Positions 38,602-46,889 of a stretch of 64,000 nt of DNA are shown here, piece after piece. The notes beneath the pieces were generated by a model that searched no databases, was not told the origin of the DNA, and saw only the letters and a list, made by a program, of their open reading frames with translations. The stretch is taken from positions 41,310-105,309 of the forward strand of contig DATJTW010000026.1 in the NCBI GenBank assembly GCA_035502995.1, given 5' to 3'. The position numbers and the translations under genes were made by a program. The DNA comes from CADEED01 sp035502995 (GTDB lineage: Bacteria; Pseudomonadota; Gammaproteobacteria; Steroidobacterales; Steroidobacteraceae). Each line of letters opens with the position of its first letter. The first letter of the stretch is position 1.

Positions 38602-39599
38602 GATTCCTGGTCGTTGGTCTCGGTTCGATGGGCAAGCGCCGCGTGCGCAACCTGCTGGCGATGGACTACAAGGATGTCGCCGGCTTCGATCTGCGCGCCG
38701 ACCGCCGCGCCGAAGCGGAACAGAAGAGCGGCGTGCGCACGTTCGCGGATTTCGACACGGCGATCGCCGAGCACAAGCCGGACGCGCTGGTCATCTCCAC
38801 GCCGCCGCAGTATCACTTCCTGTACGCGGACAAGAGCTTCGCGCTCGGCAAGCCGTGTTTCGTGGAGGCCTCGGTGGTCGACGCCGACAAGTTCCTGGCG
38901 CTCTACGAACGCTCGCTGAAGACGGACATCCTGGTCGCGCCGTCCTGCACGATGCGTTACTACCCCGGCCCGAAGAAGGTGAAGGAGCTGATCCGCGCCG
39001 GCGCCATCGGCAAGCCGCTCAACTTCAACTACACCACCGGCCAGTACCTGCCCGACTGGCATCCCTGGGAGAAGGTCGAGGACTTCTACGTGTCGAACCG
39101 CGACACGGGCGCGTGCCGCGAGATCGTGCCGTTCGAACTCACCTGGCTGAACGACATCTTCGGTGACGCGGAGCCGCTGGCCTGCTCGCGCGCCAAGGTC
39201 ACCGACATCAACGCGGACATCGACGACGTCTACCACTGCCTGCTGCGTTACCCCGGCAACATGCTGGCCAACCTCACGGTCGAAGTGGTCTCGCGCCCGA
39301 AGGCGACGCGCGAGTTCCGCGTGCTCGGCAGCGAGGGGCAGATCGTGTTCAGCGGCGAGGAGCGCTGCGTGCGCTACTGCAACCTGCAGAACAAGGAGTG
39401 GGTGCGCCACGAGTGGAGCTCCGGCACGGTCGAGAGCAACTACATCAATCCCGAGGAGCCATACATCGCCGAGCTCGGCACCTTCGTCAACGCGGTGAAA
39501 CAGCGCGACCGTTCGCTGTATCCGAACTCGCTGAAGGACGATCACGGCATCCTGCAGACGCTGTACCGCCTCGAGGAACTGTCGGGAAAGAACGCATGA
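38598..39599 (+). CDS. Gfo/Idh/MocA-family sugar oxidoreductase
   Basis: 333 aa. N-terminal Rossmann fold VVGLGSMGKRRVRNLL (5-20), and ALVISTPPQYH preceding the family EKP-like region, here VEAS instead of EKP, so the canonical catalytic Lys is not at the usual place. The C-terminal substrate domain contains MRYYPGPKKVKELI. Related genes sit beside neuA in other nonulosonate loci. Substrate unknown; oxidation or reduction of a sugar or nonulosonate is inferred. TTG start overlaps the neuA stop as TTGA. Confidence 0.8.
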   Translation: MRFLVVGLGSMGKRRVRNLLAMDYKDVAGFDLRADRRAEAEQKSGVRTFADFDTAIAEHKPDALVISTPPQYHFLYADKSFALGKPCFVEASVVDADKFLALYERSLKTDILVAPSCTMRYYPGPKKVKELIRAGAIGKPLNFNYTTGQYLPDWHPWEKVEDFYVSNRDTGACREIVPFELTWLNDIFGDAEPLACSRAKVTDINADIDDVYHCLLRYPGNMLANLTVEVVSRPKATREFRVLGSEGQIVFSGEERCVRYCNLQNKEWVRHEWSSGTVESNYINPEEPYIAELGTFVNAVKQRDRSLYPNSLKDDHGILQTLYRLEELSGKNA

Positions 39600-40888
39600 A
39601 CTACCGCGACCGGTTGCTGAAGGTGATCCCCGGCGGCGCGCACACGTATTCGCGCGGCCACGATCAATACCCCGTCAACGCGCCGCAGATCCTGGCGCGC
39701 GGCGCGGGCGCCTACGTGTTCGACGCGGACGGCAACCGGTTCCTCGACTACGGCATGGCGCTGCGCGCCGTGCACCTGGGCTACGCGGAGGAGGAGATCG
39801 ACCAGGCCGCGTGGCGGCAGATCCGCGCCGGCAACAACCTCACGCGGCCGTCGCTGATCGAGCTCGAGGCCGCCGAGACCTTCGTCAGCCTCATCGATTC
39901 CGTCGACATGGTGAAGTTCACGAAGAACGGCTCGACGTCGGTGTCGGCGGCCGTGAAGCTGGCGCGCGCGTACACCGGCCGCGAGCTGGTGGCGCGTTGC
40001 GCCGAGCATCCATTCTTCTCGTACGACGACTGGTTCATCGGTTCGACGCCGATCACGCGCGGCATCCCCGCCGAGACGATCGAGAAGACGAAGATGTTCG
40101 CCTACAACGATCTCGCCTCGCTCGAAGCGCTGCTCGAGCGGAATCGCGGCGAGTACGCCTGCGTCGTGCTCGAGCCCGCGTCGACGCACGAACCGGCGCC
40201 GGGTTTCCTGCCGGGCGTCGAGGCGTTGTGCCGCAAGCACGGCGCCGTGTTCATCCTCGACGAGATGATCACCGGCTTCCGCTGGCACATGAAGGGTGCA
40301 CAGCATCTGTACGGCGTGACGCCCGACCTGTGCACGTTCGGCAAGGCGATGGCGAACGGATTCTCCGTGTCCTGCGTCGCAGGTCGCCGCGAGATCATGG
40401 AGCTGGGCTCGATCGAGTTCGAAGGGCGCGAGCGCGTGTTCCTGCTGTCGACCACGCATGGCGCGGAGATGGCCGGGCTCGGCGCGTTCGTCGCCACGAT
40501 GGACTTCATGCAGCGGAACGACGTCGTCGCGCATCTCTGGGATTACGGCGCGAAGCTGGTCGCGATGCTGAATCGCCGCGCTGCGGCGCACGGCATCGAC
40601 GCCAGCTTCAAGGCCGGCGGCATCGCCTGCTCGCCGTATTTCGCGACGCTCGGCGCCGACGGCAAGCCGTCGCTGCCGCTGCGCACGCTGTTCCTGCAGG
40701 AGATGATCCGCCACGGCGTGCTGATGCCGTGGATCGCGCTGTCGTATCGCCACGGCGATGCCGAGCTCGCGTTCACGGAGCAGGCGGCCGACAAGGCGTT
40801 CGCCATCTACCGGCGCGCGCTCGACGAAGGCGTCGACAAACATCTCGTCGGCCCGGCCATCAAGCCGGTGTTCCGCAAGTTCAACTGA
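39596..40888 (+). CDS. Class III PLP aminotransferase, glutamate-1-semialdehyde aminomutase-like
   Basis: 430 aa. Family start LLKVIPGGAHTYSRGHDQYP, cofactor lysine in CTFGKAMANGFSVS and FILDEMITGFR match the GSA-aminomutase fold. The location inside the sugar cluster makes tetrapyrrole synthesis unlikely; such paralogues occur in nonulosonate loci next to Gfo/Idh oxidoreductases. An amino-transfer on a sugar or a side-chain precursor is inferred. ATG overlaps the previous stop as ATGA. Confidence 0.83.
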   Translation: MNYRDRLLKVIPGGAHTYSRGHDQYPVNAPQILARGAGAYVFDADGNRFLDYGMALRAVHLGYAEEEIDQAAWRQIRAGNNLTRPSLIELEAAETFVSLIDSVDMVKFTKNGSTSVSAAVKLARAYTGRELVARCAEHPFFSYDDWFIGSTPITRGIPAETIEKTKMFAYNDLASLEALLERNRGEYACVVLEPASTHEPAPGFLPGVEALCRKHGAVFILDEMITGFRWHMKGAQHLYGVTPDLCTFGKAMANGFSVSCVAGRREIMELGSIEFEGRERVFLLSTTHGAEMAGLGAFVATMDFMQRNDVVAHLWDYGAKLVAMLNRRAAAHGIDASFKAGGIACSPYFATLGADGKPSLPLRTLFLQEMIRHGVLMPWIALSYRHGDAELAFTEQAADKAFAIYRRALDEGVDKHLVGPAIKPVFRKFN

Positions 40889-40895
40889 GGCGCCC

Positions 40896-41624
40896 ATGGA
40901 GACGTACAAGGAAGCCCTGAAGGTCGACAAGGAGCAGAGCGCGAAGTACTACCAGTCGTCGCTCGCCCGCAAGACCGAGCAGCAGAAGCTGCTCGAGCGC
41001 CTGATGGCGGAGCGGAAGCTCGCGCCGCGGACCGTCGCCGACATCGCCTGCGGTGGCGGCGGGTCCACCTGGCACCTGGCGCAGGTGTATCCCGGCGCCG
41101 GGTTCACGCTGGTCGACGCCAACGAGGACGCGATCGCGATGGCGCGCGATGCGACGCAGGGCATCAACGCGCGCTGCGTCGTCGGCGACCTCTACGCACT
41201 CGACCTGCCCGCGGATTCGTTCGACCTCGTGATCTGCTGGCAGACGTTGTCGTGGATCGACGAGCCGGCGCGCGCGCTGGCCGAGCTGGTGCGCATCTGC
41301 AAGCCGGGCGGCCGCATCTACGCGAGCTCGCTGTACAACCTGCAGCACGACGTCGACGTGTATTCGAAGGTGGAAGACCACACGCGGCCCTCGTCGGCGC
41401 AGGGCATGCGCTACTCGTACAACACGTATTCGCTGGCGTCGGTGCGCCGCTGGATCGGCGCCGCGGTCAGCGGGCTCGACATCCATCCGTTCGAGATCCC
41501 GGTCGACCTGCCGGCCGGCGGTCGCGGCCTCGGCACGTACACCGCGACGCTCGCCGACGGGCACCGCCTGCAGCTGTCGGGCGGCATGTTGCTGAACTGG
41601 GGAATCCTCGAGATGCGCAAGTGA
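40896..41624 (+). CDS. Class I SAM-dependent methyltransferase
   Basis: 242 aa. Motif I VADIACGGGGSTW near 48-60, acidic end of strand 2 in LVDANED, and motif post-I GDLYALDLPADSFDLVIC. It could methylate the nonulosonate or a sugar; substrate unknown. ATG at 40896 follows TGAGGCGCCC, 7 bp after the aminotransferase stop. Its stop overlaps the next start (GTGA). Confidence 0.83.
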   Translation: METYKEALKVDKEQSAKYYQSSLARKTEQQKLLERLMAERKLAPRTVADIACGGGGSTWHLAQVYPGAGFTLVDANEDAIAMARDATQGINARCVVGDLYALDLPADSFDLVICWQTLSWIDEPARALAELVRICKPGGRIYASSLYNLQHDVDVYSKVEDHTRPSSAQGMRYSYNTYSLASVRRWIGAAVSGLDIHPFEIPVDLPAGGRGLGTYTATLADGHRLQLSGGMLLNWGILEMRK

Positions 41625-43036
41625 GTCGAACGTTCCTGATCCCCGGTGTCTACGAACACCTCGCCGACATCCGCGAATACCTGACCGACGACGTCTGCGG
41701 CATCCTGCTGTACCTGACGACGCCGGAGTCGGAGGCGCGGAGGGCCGCGCCTTGCGACGAGAAGTTCCGCCAGCGACTCTTCACTTACGCATCGCTCACG
41801 AAGGTCGAGCAGGCGCCGCTCGAAGGCGACGATTGGGCCGCCTACGACCGCTGCCTCAAGGCCGTGCTCGCCGACGCGCGCGTCTTCTATCTCGCGATGC
41901 GTTCCTATTTCGACACCGCGCTGAACAGCACGTTGGTGATCGAGAAGGTGGTCTACAACACGGTGCGCATCCTGCGCGCCACGCGGCCCGACCGCCTGGT
42001 GGCGAGCTCCACGCCGCACTCAGTGGAAGCGTGGATCTTCGCGCGCTGCGTCGAGGAGCTCGGGCTGCCCGTGTTCATCCTCGAACGGACGCCGATCAAC
42101 AACCGCGCATGGTTCTATCGCGGCCTCGACGCGCAGACCGTGGTCGAACGCGCCGACGCGCCGCCCGCCGCGTTGACGCCGTACACGCAGTCGCAGGTGC
42201 GCGAGCAGGTGGAGAGCGTCGCCGGCGCACGCGATGCGCGCGGCTACTACGTATCGCGCATGGATCTGAGCTCCATCAAGGGCGCGGAATCGAACACGTG
42301 GTGGTCGTGGCGCCGCGAGCTGCCGCTGCTGTTCGGCGGCAGCCTGAAGGGTCTGCCGATCCGGCTGGCGTCGATCGGGCTCAAGCGCCGTCTCGTGCGT
42401 TCGTACGAGAAGGTCGCCGTCAGCACGTTGCCCGACGGGCCGTTCGTCATCTTCTTCATGCACTATCAGCCGGAGCGCTCGTCGCTGCCGGAAGGCCTGT
42501 TCTACACGCAGCAGTGGCTGGCGCTGCGGCTGATCGCCGGCCTGCTGCCGCCGGGCTGGAAGCTGCTGGTGCGCGAGCATCCGAGCATGTGGCTGCTGCC
42601 GCTCGACATCACCGTGCGTCCGGCCGACTACTACGAACAGATCGCGGCGTTGCCGAACACGCAGGTCTCGTCGATGGACCTCGACACGTTCGAATTGATC
42701 GATCGCAGCGCGGTGGTCAGCACGCTGACCGGCAGCGTCGGCTTCCAGGCCCTGCTGCGCCAGAAGCCGGCGATCGTCTTCGGACTGCCGGCGTACAAGG
42801 ATCATCCCGCGTGCATCACCGTGCGCGACAGCGGCGAGCTGGCGCGCGCCTTCGACGCGGTCCGCGACCCGGCGTTCGCCGCGCGGTTCTCGCCCGAGTC
42901 GCTGGAGCGTTACCTGCGCTGGGTCGAGCAACACTCGATCGTCGCCGATGAGAAGGAGACCGAGTGGCTCGCGGTGCGCCTGAAGAATTTCCGCGAGCTG
43001 TATCGCCAGCTGTTCGCGGGGCAGGTCACGTTGTGA
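41621..43036 (+). CDS. Capsule-biosynthesis-like protein, possible glycosyltransferase
   Basis: 471 aa, soluble. The C-terminal half resembles capsular polysaccharide transferases of the KpsC/KpsS kind, with KLLVREHPSMW, a serine-rich TLTGSVGFQALL turn and PAIVFGLPAYKDHP, which in GT-B enzymes surround the nucleotide-sugar site. The N-terminal part has no motif I recognise. A nonulosonate (Kdo-like) transferase would fit the cluster, but this is inference. GTG start overlaps the preceding stop; stop overlaps the Wzy start. Confidence 0.6.
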   Translation: MSRTFLIPGVYEHLADIREYLTDDVCGILLYLTTPESEARRAAPCDEKFRQRLFTYASLTKVEQAPLEGDDWAAYDRCLKAVLADARVFYLAMRSYFDTALNSTLVIEKVVYNTVRILRATRPDRLVASSTPHSVEAWIFARCVEELGLPVFILERTPINNRAWFYRGLDAQTVVERADAPPAALTPYTQSQVREQVESVAGARDARGYYVSRMDLSSIKGAESNTWWSWRRELPLLFGGSLKGLPIRLASIGLKRRLVRSYEKVAVSTLPDGPFVIFFMHYQPERSSLPEGLFYTQQWLALRLIAGLLPPGWKLLVREHPSMWLLPLDITVRPADYYEQIAALPNTQVSSMDLDTFELIDRSAVVSTLTGSVGFQALLRQKPAIVFGLPAYKDHPACITVRDSGELARAFDAVRDPAFAARFSPESLERYLRWVEQHSIVADEKETEWLAVRLKNFRELYRQLFAGQVTL

Positions 43037-44244
43037 ACGCCGCAGGGCTCGGGCAGGGGACACTGCCTCGCGTCGACCTGGCGTCGAGCCCGGCGCTGCG
43101 GCGGGTGGATTCGTTCCTGTTCGCGGCGGCGTTGTCCTGCGCCGTCACCGCCAATACCGCGTTCTTCGAGGAGTTCACCTCGTCGCGCCTGCTGATCGCG
43201 TTGCTGTTCCTGCTGGTCGTGCAGGTATGCCGCCTGCCGTTGCTGCTGGTCACCGGCGAGACGGTGCTCTATCTCGCGTTCCTCACGTACCTGACGATCT
43301 CGCTGATCTGGACGCCGGACACCGTGCTGGGACTCAACACGATCTTCCCGGGCGCCGATTTCGTCGTGTTGATGGTCATGTACGGGTCGATGTTCCGCTG
43401 GCACGACCTGCATTCGACGATCGTCGGCGCGCTGGCCGGGTTCTGGCTGTGCGCGCTGGCGTACGCGGCGCGCACCGGATACCCGCTGTCGATCCCCGAG
43501 GATTTCTCGTACAACGCCTACGCGGCCATGTATTTCCACGGCCTGTTCCTCACGCTGCTGTACGCCTGGAACACGGGCCGGAAGTTCGTGCCGCTGATGA
43601 TGTCGCTGGTGCTGCTGCTGCACATCGCGGCGACGACCTCGATCAAGACCTCGCTCGGCATCCTGCTCGGCATCGCCGTCATCGCGCTGTTCTACCGGCG
43701 CGACCTGTTCAAGCTCGTGGGGCGTTTCGGTGCCTACATCGCGGCGGGCCTCGTGGGCCTCACGTACCTGGTGCTGGCGAACGATTTCGTGATCGACCGT
43801 CTCAAGTACGGCTACGCGCGCCTGGAGATCGGTCTCAAGGTGCTCGCCGCGCGCGAAGACCAGCAGGGCTATCAAGGTTTCGACGAGCGCGCGATGTGGC
43901 TGAAGGAAGGTCTGCGCCTGTGGCGCGAGAACCCGGTGTTCGGCCACGGCGTCGAAGCGTTCCGCGTGCCGTTCGGCATCACCTCGCATTCGACGCCCGT
44001 CGACCTCCTGTACAACTCCGGGTTGATCGGCCTGGGCCTGTTCTATGCCGTGTTCGCGGTCTTCACGCTGCGCGTCTGGCGGCTGCGCGGCCGGCCGGGG
44101 ACGGGGCTGCGCTCGATCCTGTTCGGCTGCCTGGTGCTGTACGCCTCCGTCACGCTGTCGGGCACGGTGTTCTACCTGAGCTTCATCGGCGCGTTCTTCG
44201 GCATCGCGATCGCGTTGCTCGAGCGGCAGCGGGCGGCAGACTGA
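43033..44244 (+). CDS. Wzy-like polysaccharide polymerase / O-antigen ligase family
   Basis: 403 aa with about ten membrane helices. The large periplasmic loop and following motif fit the Wzy_C family: AMWLKEGLRLWRENPVFGHG then HSTPVDLLYNSGLIGLGLF, where the conserved His lies. It polymerises lipid-linked repeats in the periplasm, or ligates the glycan; polymerase is preferred because Wzz is in the same operon. GTG start at 43033 overlaps the previous stop (GTGA). Confidence 0.8.
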   Translation: MNAAGLGQGTLPRVDLASSPALRRVDSFLFAAALSCAVTANTAFFEEFTSSRLLIALLFLLVVQVCRLPLLLVTGETVLYLAFLTYLTISLIWTPDTVLGLNTIFPGADFVVLMVMYGSMFRWHDLHSTIVGALAGFWLCALAYAARTGYPLSIPEDFSYNAYAAMYFHGLFLTLLYAWNTGRKFVPLMMSLVLLLHIAATTSIKTSLGILLGIAVIALFYRRDLFKLVGRFGAYIAAGLVGLTYLVLANDFVIDRLKYGYARLEIGLKVLAAREDQQGYQGFDERAMWLKEGLRLWRENPVFGHGVEAFRVPFGITSHSTPVDLLYNSGLIGLGLFYAVFAVFTLRVWRLRGRPGTGLRSILFGCLVLYASVTLSGTVFYLSFIGAFFGIAIALLERQRAAD

Positions 44245-44248
44245 GATC

Positions 44249-45334
44249 GTGCGGCGTGTCTTCATCCTCTCCGCCAGCCTCGAGAGCGGCGGCGCCGAGC
44301 GCCAGCTCGCGGTCATGGCCAACCACTGGGCTGCTGCCGGGTCCGACGTCGAACTCGCGACCTGGACGGGAGCGGGCGTCGCCGACTTCTTCGCGCTCGA
44401 TGCGCGCGTGCGCCGCACGCACTTCGACGTGCCGCTCTTCCCGCCGCCGTTCGCCGCGCTCCGCAACCTGTTGGCACGCGTCGCGCGGCTGCGCGAGCGG
44501 CTGCGGCAGGCGCGGCCGGACGTGTTGGTCAGCTTCATCACGGAGACGAACGTGATCGCCTTGCTGGCGGCGCGCGGGCTGCCGATCCGCGTCGTGGTGT
44601 CGGAACGCGCGCATCCGCAACTCGACGACACGATCTCGCGCCCGCTGCGCATGCTGCGACGGATTCTGTATCGGCGCGCCGCCGCCGTCGTCACGCAGAC
44701 GGAGGCCGCGGCCGGCTGGGTGCGCGAGCACTGCGTGGCGAACGTTGCGGTGGTTCCCAACACGCTGCGCGAGTCGGCGGCGAACGAATCGCCGCGCGAG
44801 CCGTTGCTGCTCGCGGTGGGCCGGCTGCGGAAACAGAAGGGTTTCGACCTGTTGCTGCGCGCCTTCGCGCGGCTCGATCCGCCGGCGCCCTGGCGGCTGG
44901 TCATCGTCGGTGAAGGGCCCGAACACGCCGCGCTGCAGGCCTTGCGCAATTCGTTGCGTCTCGGCGATCGCGTCGAGTTCCGCGGCGTCGAGCGCGACAT
45001 CGCGCGCTGGATGGCGCGCGCGGGCATCGTCGTCGCGCCGTCGCGGTTCGAGGGATTTCCGAACGTGGTGCTGGAGGCGATGGCCGAAGGCGCGCCGGTC
45101 ATCAGCGCGGACTGCCTGGCGGGTCCGTCGGAAATGATCACCGACGGCGTCGATGGATTGTTGGTGCCGGTCGAGGATGTCGGGGCGCTCGCGACGGCGA
45201 TCGGCCGGCTGATTCGCGACGCCGACGAGCGGGCGCGGCTCGGGCGGGCCGCGCGGACGGTCCGCACGCGTTATTCAACGGAGACAGTGATGCCCTTGTG
45301 GAACGAGATCGTCTTCGCGGGTCGGCGGCCATGA
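44249..45334 (+). CDS. GT4-family glycosyltransferase
   Basis: 361 aa GT-B glycosyltransferase. N-terminal acceptor site SLESGGAERQL, and C-terminal donor site LLAVGRLRKQKGFDLLLRA and the E-x7-E motif in RFEGFPNVVLEAMAEG. Retaining transfer from a nucleotide sugar to the lipid-linked acceptor at the inner membrane face. Sugar unknown. GTG start; the stop overlaps the next gene (ATGA). Confidence 0.88.
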   Translation: MRRVFILSASLESGGAERQLAVMANHWAAAGSDVELATWTGAGVADFFALDARVRRTHFDVPLFPPPFAALRNLLARVARLRERLRQARPDVLVSFITETNVIALLAARGLPIRVVVSERAHPQLDDTISRPLRMLRRILYRRAAAVVTQTEAAAGWVREHCVANVAVVPNTLRESAANESPREPLLLAVGRLRKQKGFDLLLRAFARLDPPAPWRLVIVGEGPEHAALQALRNSLRLGDRVEFRGVERDIARWMARAGIVVAPSRFEGFPNVVLEAMAEGAPVISADCLAGPSEMITDGVDGLLVPVEDVGALATAIGRLIRDADERARLGRAARTVRTRYSTETVMPLWNEIVFAGRRP

Positions 45335-46164
45335 GCGCGGTCGACGAGATCGCCGCGGGCGACCGGTTCGGCTTCGGTGCGAACTGGACGCGCTTCCTGA
45401 CGCAGCTCGACGACCAGCGGATCGCCGATGCCGAGGCGTCGTTGCGCGAGATGCTCCGCGTCGACGATCTGCGCGGCAAGACCTTCCTCGACATCGGCTC
45501 GGGATCCGGCCTGTTCAGTCTCGCGGCGCGCCGACTCGGCGCGACCGTGCACTCGCTCGACTTCGATCCGCAGTCGGTGGCGTGCACGCAGGAGCTGCGG
45601 CGCCGGTATTTTCCCGATGACCGGAACTGGCGCGTCGAACAGGGATCCGCGCTCGACCCCGACTACCTGCGCTCGCTCGGCACGTTCGACATCGTGTACA
45701 GCTGGGGCGTGCTGCACCACACGGGCTCGATGTGGCTGGGCTTCGAGTACGCGATCGAACGCGTGGCCGCGGACGGCAAGCTGTTCGTCGCCATCTACAA
45801 CGACCAGGGGGCCCGCTCGCACCTGTGGTGGCTGATCAAGGCGTTCTACAACAAGCTGCCGCGGCCGCTGCGCTGGCTGTTCATGAAAACCACGTTCGGC
45901 GCGATCCACGCGGCGCAGATCGTGCGCTGCACGTTGCGCGGCCGGCCGATGGACGCGATCCGCCCGCTGCTCGACGACGCGCGCGAGCGCGGCATGAGCG
46001 CGAAGTACGACGCGGTCGACTGGATCGGCGGCTATCCGTTCGAGGTCGCCACCTTCGAGCTGCTGGAGCGCTACTTCGGCGCGCGCGGCTTCCGCCTCAT
46101 CAATTCGAAACGCACGACGAGCTGGGGCTGCAACGAGCTGGCCCTGCAGCGCACCGGCCCCTGA
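45331..46164 (+). CDS. Class I SAM-dependent methyltransferase
   Basis: 277 aa. Motif I TFLDIGSGSGLFS is near 51-63, with HSLDFDPQSVA after it and DIVYSWGVLHHTGSM as motif II region. It resembles small-molecule or sugar O-methyltransferases found in surface glycan loci. ATG at 45331 chosen because it overlaps the previous stop as ATGA; an in-frame ATG at 45298 would overlap the upstream gene further. Confidence 0.83.
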   Translation: MSAVDEIAAGDRFGFGANWTRFLTQLDDQRIADAEASLREMLRVDDLRGKTFLDIGSGSGLFSLAARRLGATVHSLDFDPQSVACTQELRRRYFPDDRNWRVEQGSALDPDYLRSLGTFDIVYSWGVLHHTGSMWLGFEYAIERVAADGKLFVAIYNDQGARSHLWWLIKAFYNKLPRPLRWLFMKTTFGAIHAAQIVRCTLRGRPMDAIRPLLDDARERGMSAKYDAVDWIGGYPFEVATFELLERYFGARGFRLINSKRTTSWGCNELALQRTGP

Positions 46165-46176
46165 CAGGACACATTC

Positions 46177-46884
46177 ATGAGTGAAGACCAGATCGCCTTG
46201 TTCAAGCGTCATCGCAACACCGCGCTGACGCCGCGTTATCACGACCGTGACTCGCGCAATGCCTGGGCCGCGTCGCTGGTGCGCGACCTGCCGGGCCGCG
46301 CCGTCCTCAACATCGGCGGCGGCGGCCAGCGGCATCTGCAGAAACATCTCGGCGGCGACTGGCGCATCCACGAGGTCGACATCGCCGGCGACTGCGACAC
46401 GAAGCTCAATCTCGACCAGGTGGACCGCTTGCCGTTCGCCGACGGCGAATACGACACGGTGTGCGGATTCGACGTGCTCGAGCATCTCGAGCATTTCCAT
46501 TTCATCGCGTCCGAGATGTATCGCGTCGCGCGGACCTCGCTGCTCTGGTCGTTGCCGAATGCCGGCACCGAGGCGGCCGGCATCCTGCGCAACGTGCGCG
46601 ACTATCCGGACCCGGCGCAGAACGGCGTGTACAGCAAGTACTACGGCCTGCCGCTCGCGCCGCCGGAGGACCGGCACCGCTGGTGGCTGAGCTTCGACGA
46701 CATCATCCGCTACGCGGACGCGTTCGCGCGGCAACGCCAGGCCAGGCTCGAGTTCTTCATCCCCGACGACGAGTTCTCGCTGAAGCGGTCGCTGTTCCGC
46801 GCGCTCGCGGGCGAGCGGCGCTACCTGAACTTCTTCTGCTCGACGGTGTGGATCCGGTTCACGAAGCCGGGGAGCGCGGCCTAG
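46177..46884 (+). CDS. Methyltransferase-like protein with altered SAM loop
   Basis: 235 aa. Fold features of class I methyltransferases: VLNIGGGGQRHLQKHL in the motif I place, HEVDIAG for strand 2, LPFADGEYDTVCGFDVLEHL for motif II. The loop reads GGGG rather than GxGxG, so SAM binding may be altered. The YPDPAQNGVYSKYYG segment has no recognised role. It starts 12 bp after the previous methyltransferase. Confidence 0.72.
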   Translation: MSEDQIALFKRHRNTALTPRYHDRDSRNAWAASLVRDLPGRAVLNIGGGGQRHLQKHLGGDWRIHEVDIAGDCDTKLNLDQVDRLPFADGEYDTVCGFDVLEHLEHFHFIASEMYRVARTSLLWSLPNAGTEAAGILRNVRDYPDPAQNGVYSKYYGLPLAPPEDRHRWWLSFDDIIRYADAFARQRQARLEFFIPDDEFSLKRSLFRALAGERRYLNFFCSTVWIRFTKPGSAA

Positions 46885-46889
46885 CAACC

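Noticed and set aside
39596..40888. Housekeeping glutamate-1-semialdehyde aminomutase (hemL)
   Set aside because: It lies mid-operon between nonulosonate and glycan genes with overlapping starts; a dedicated sugar-pathway role fits better.
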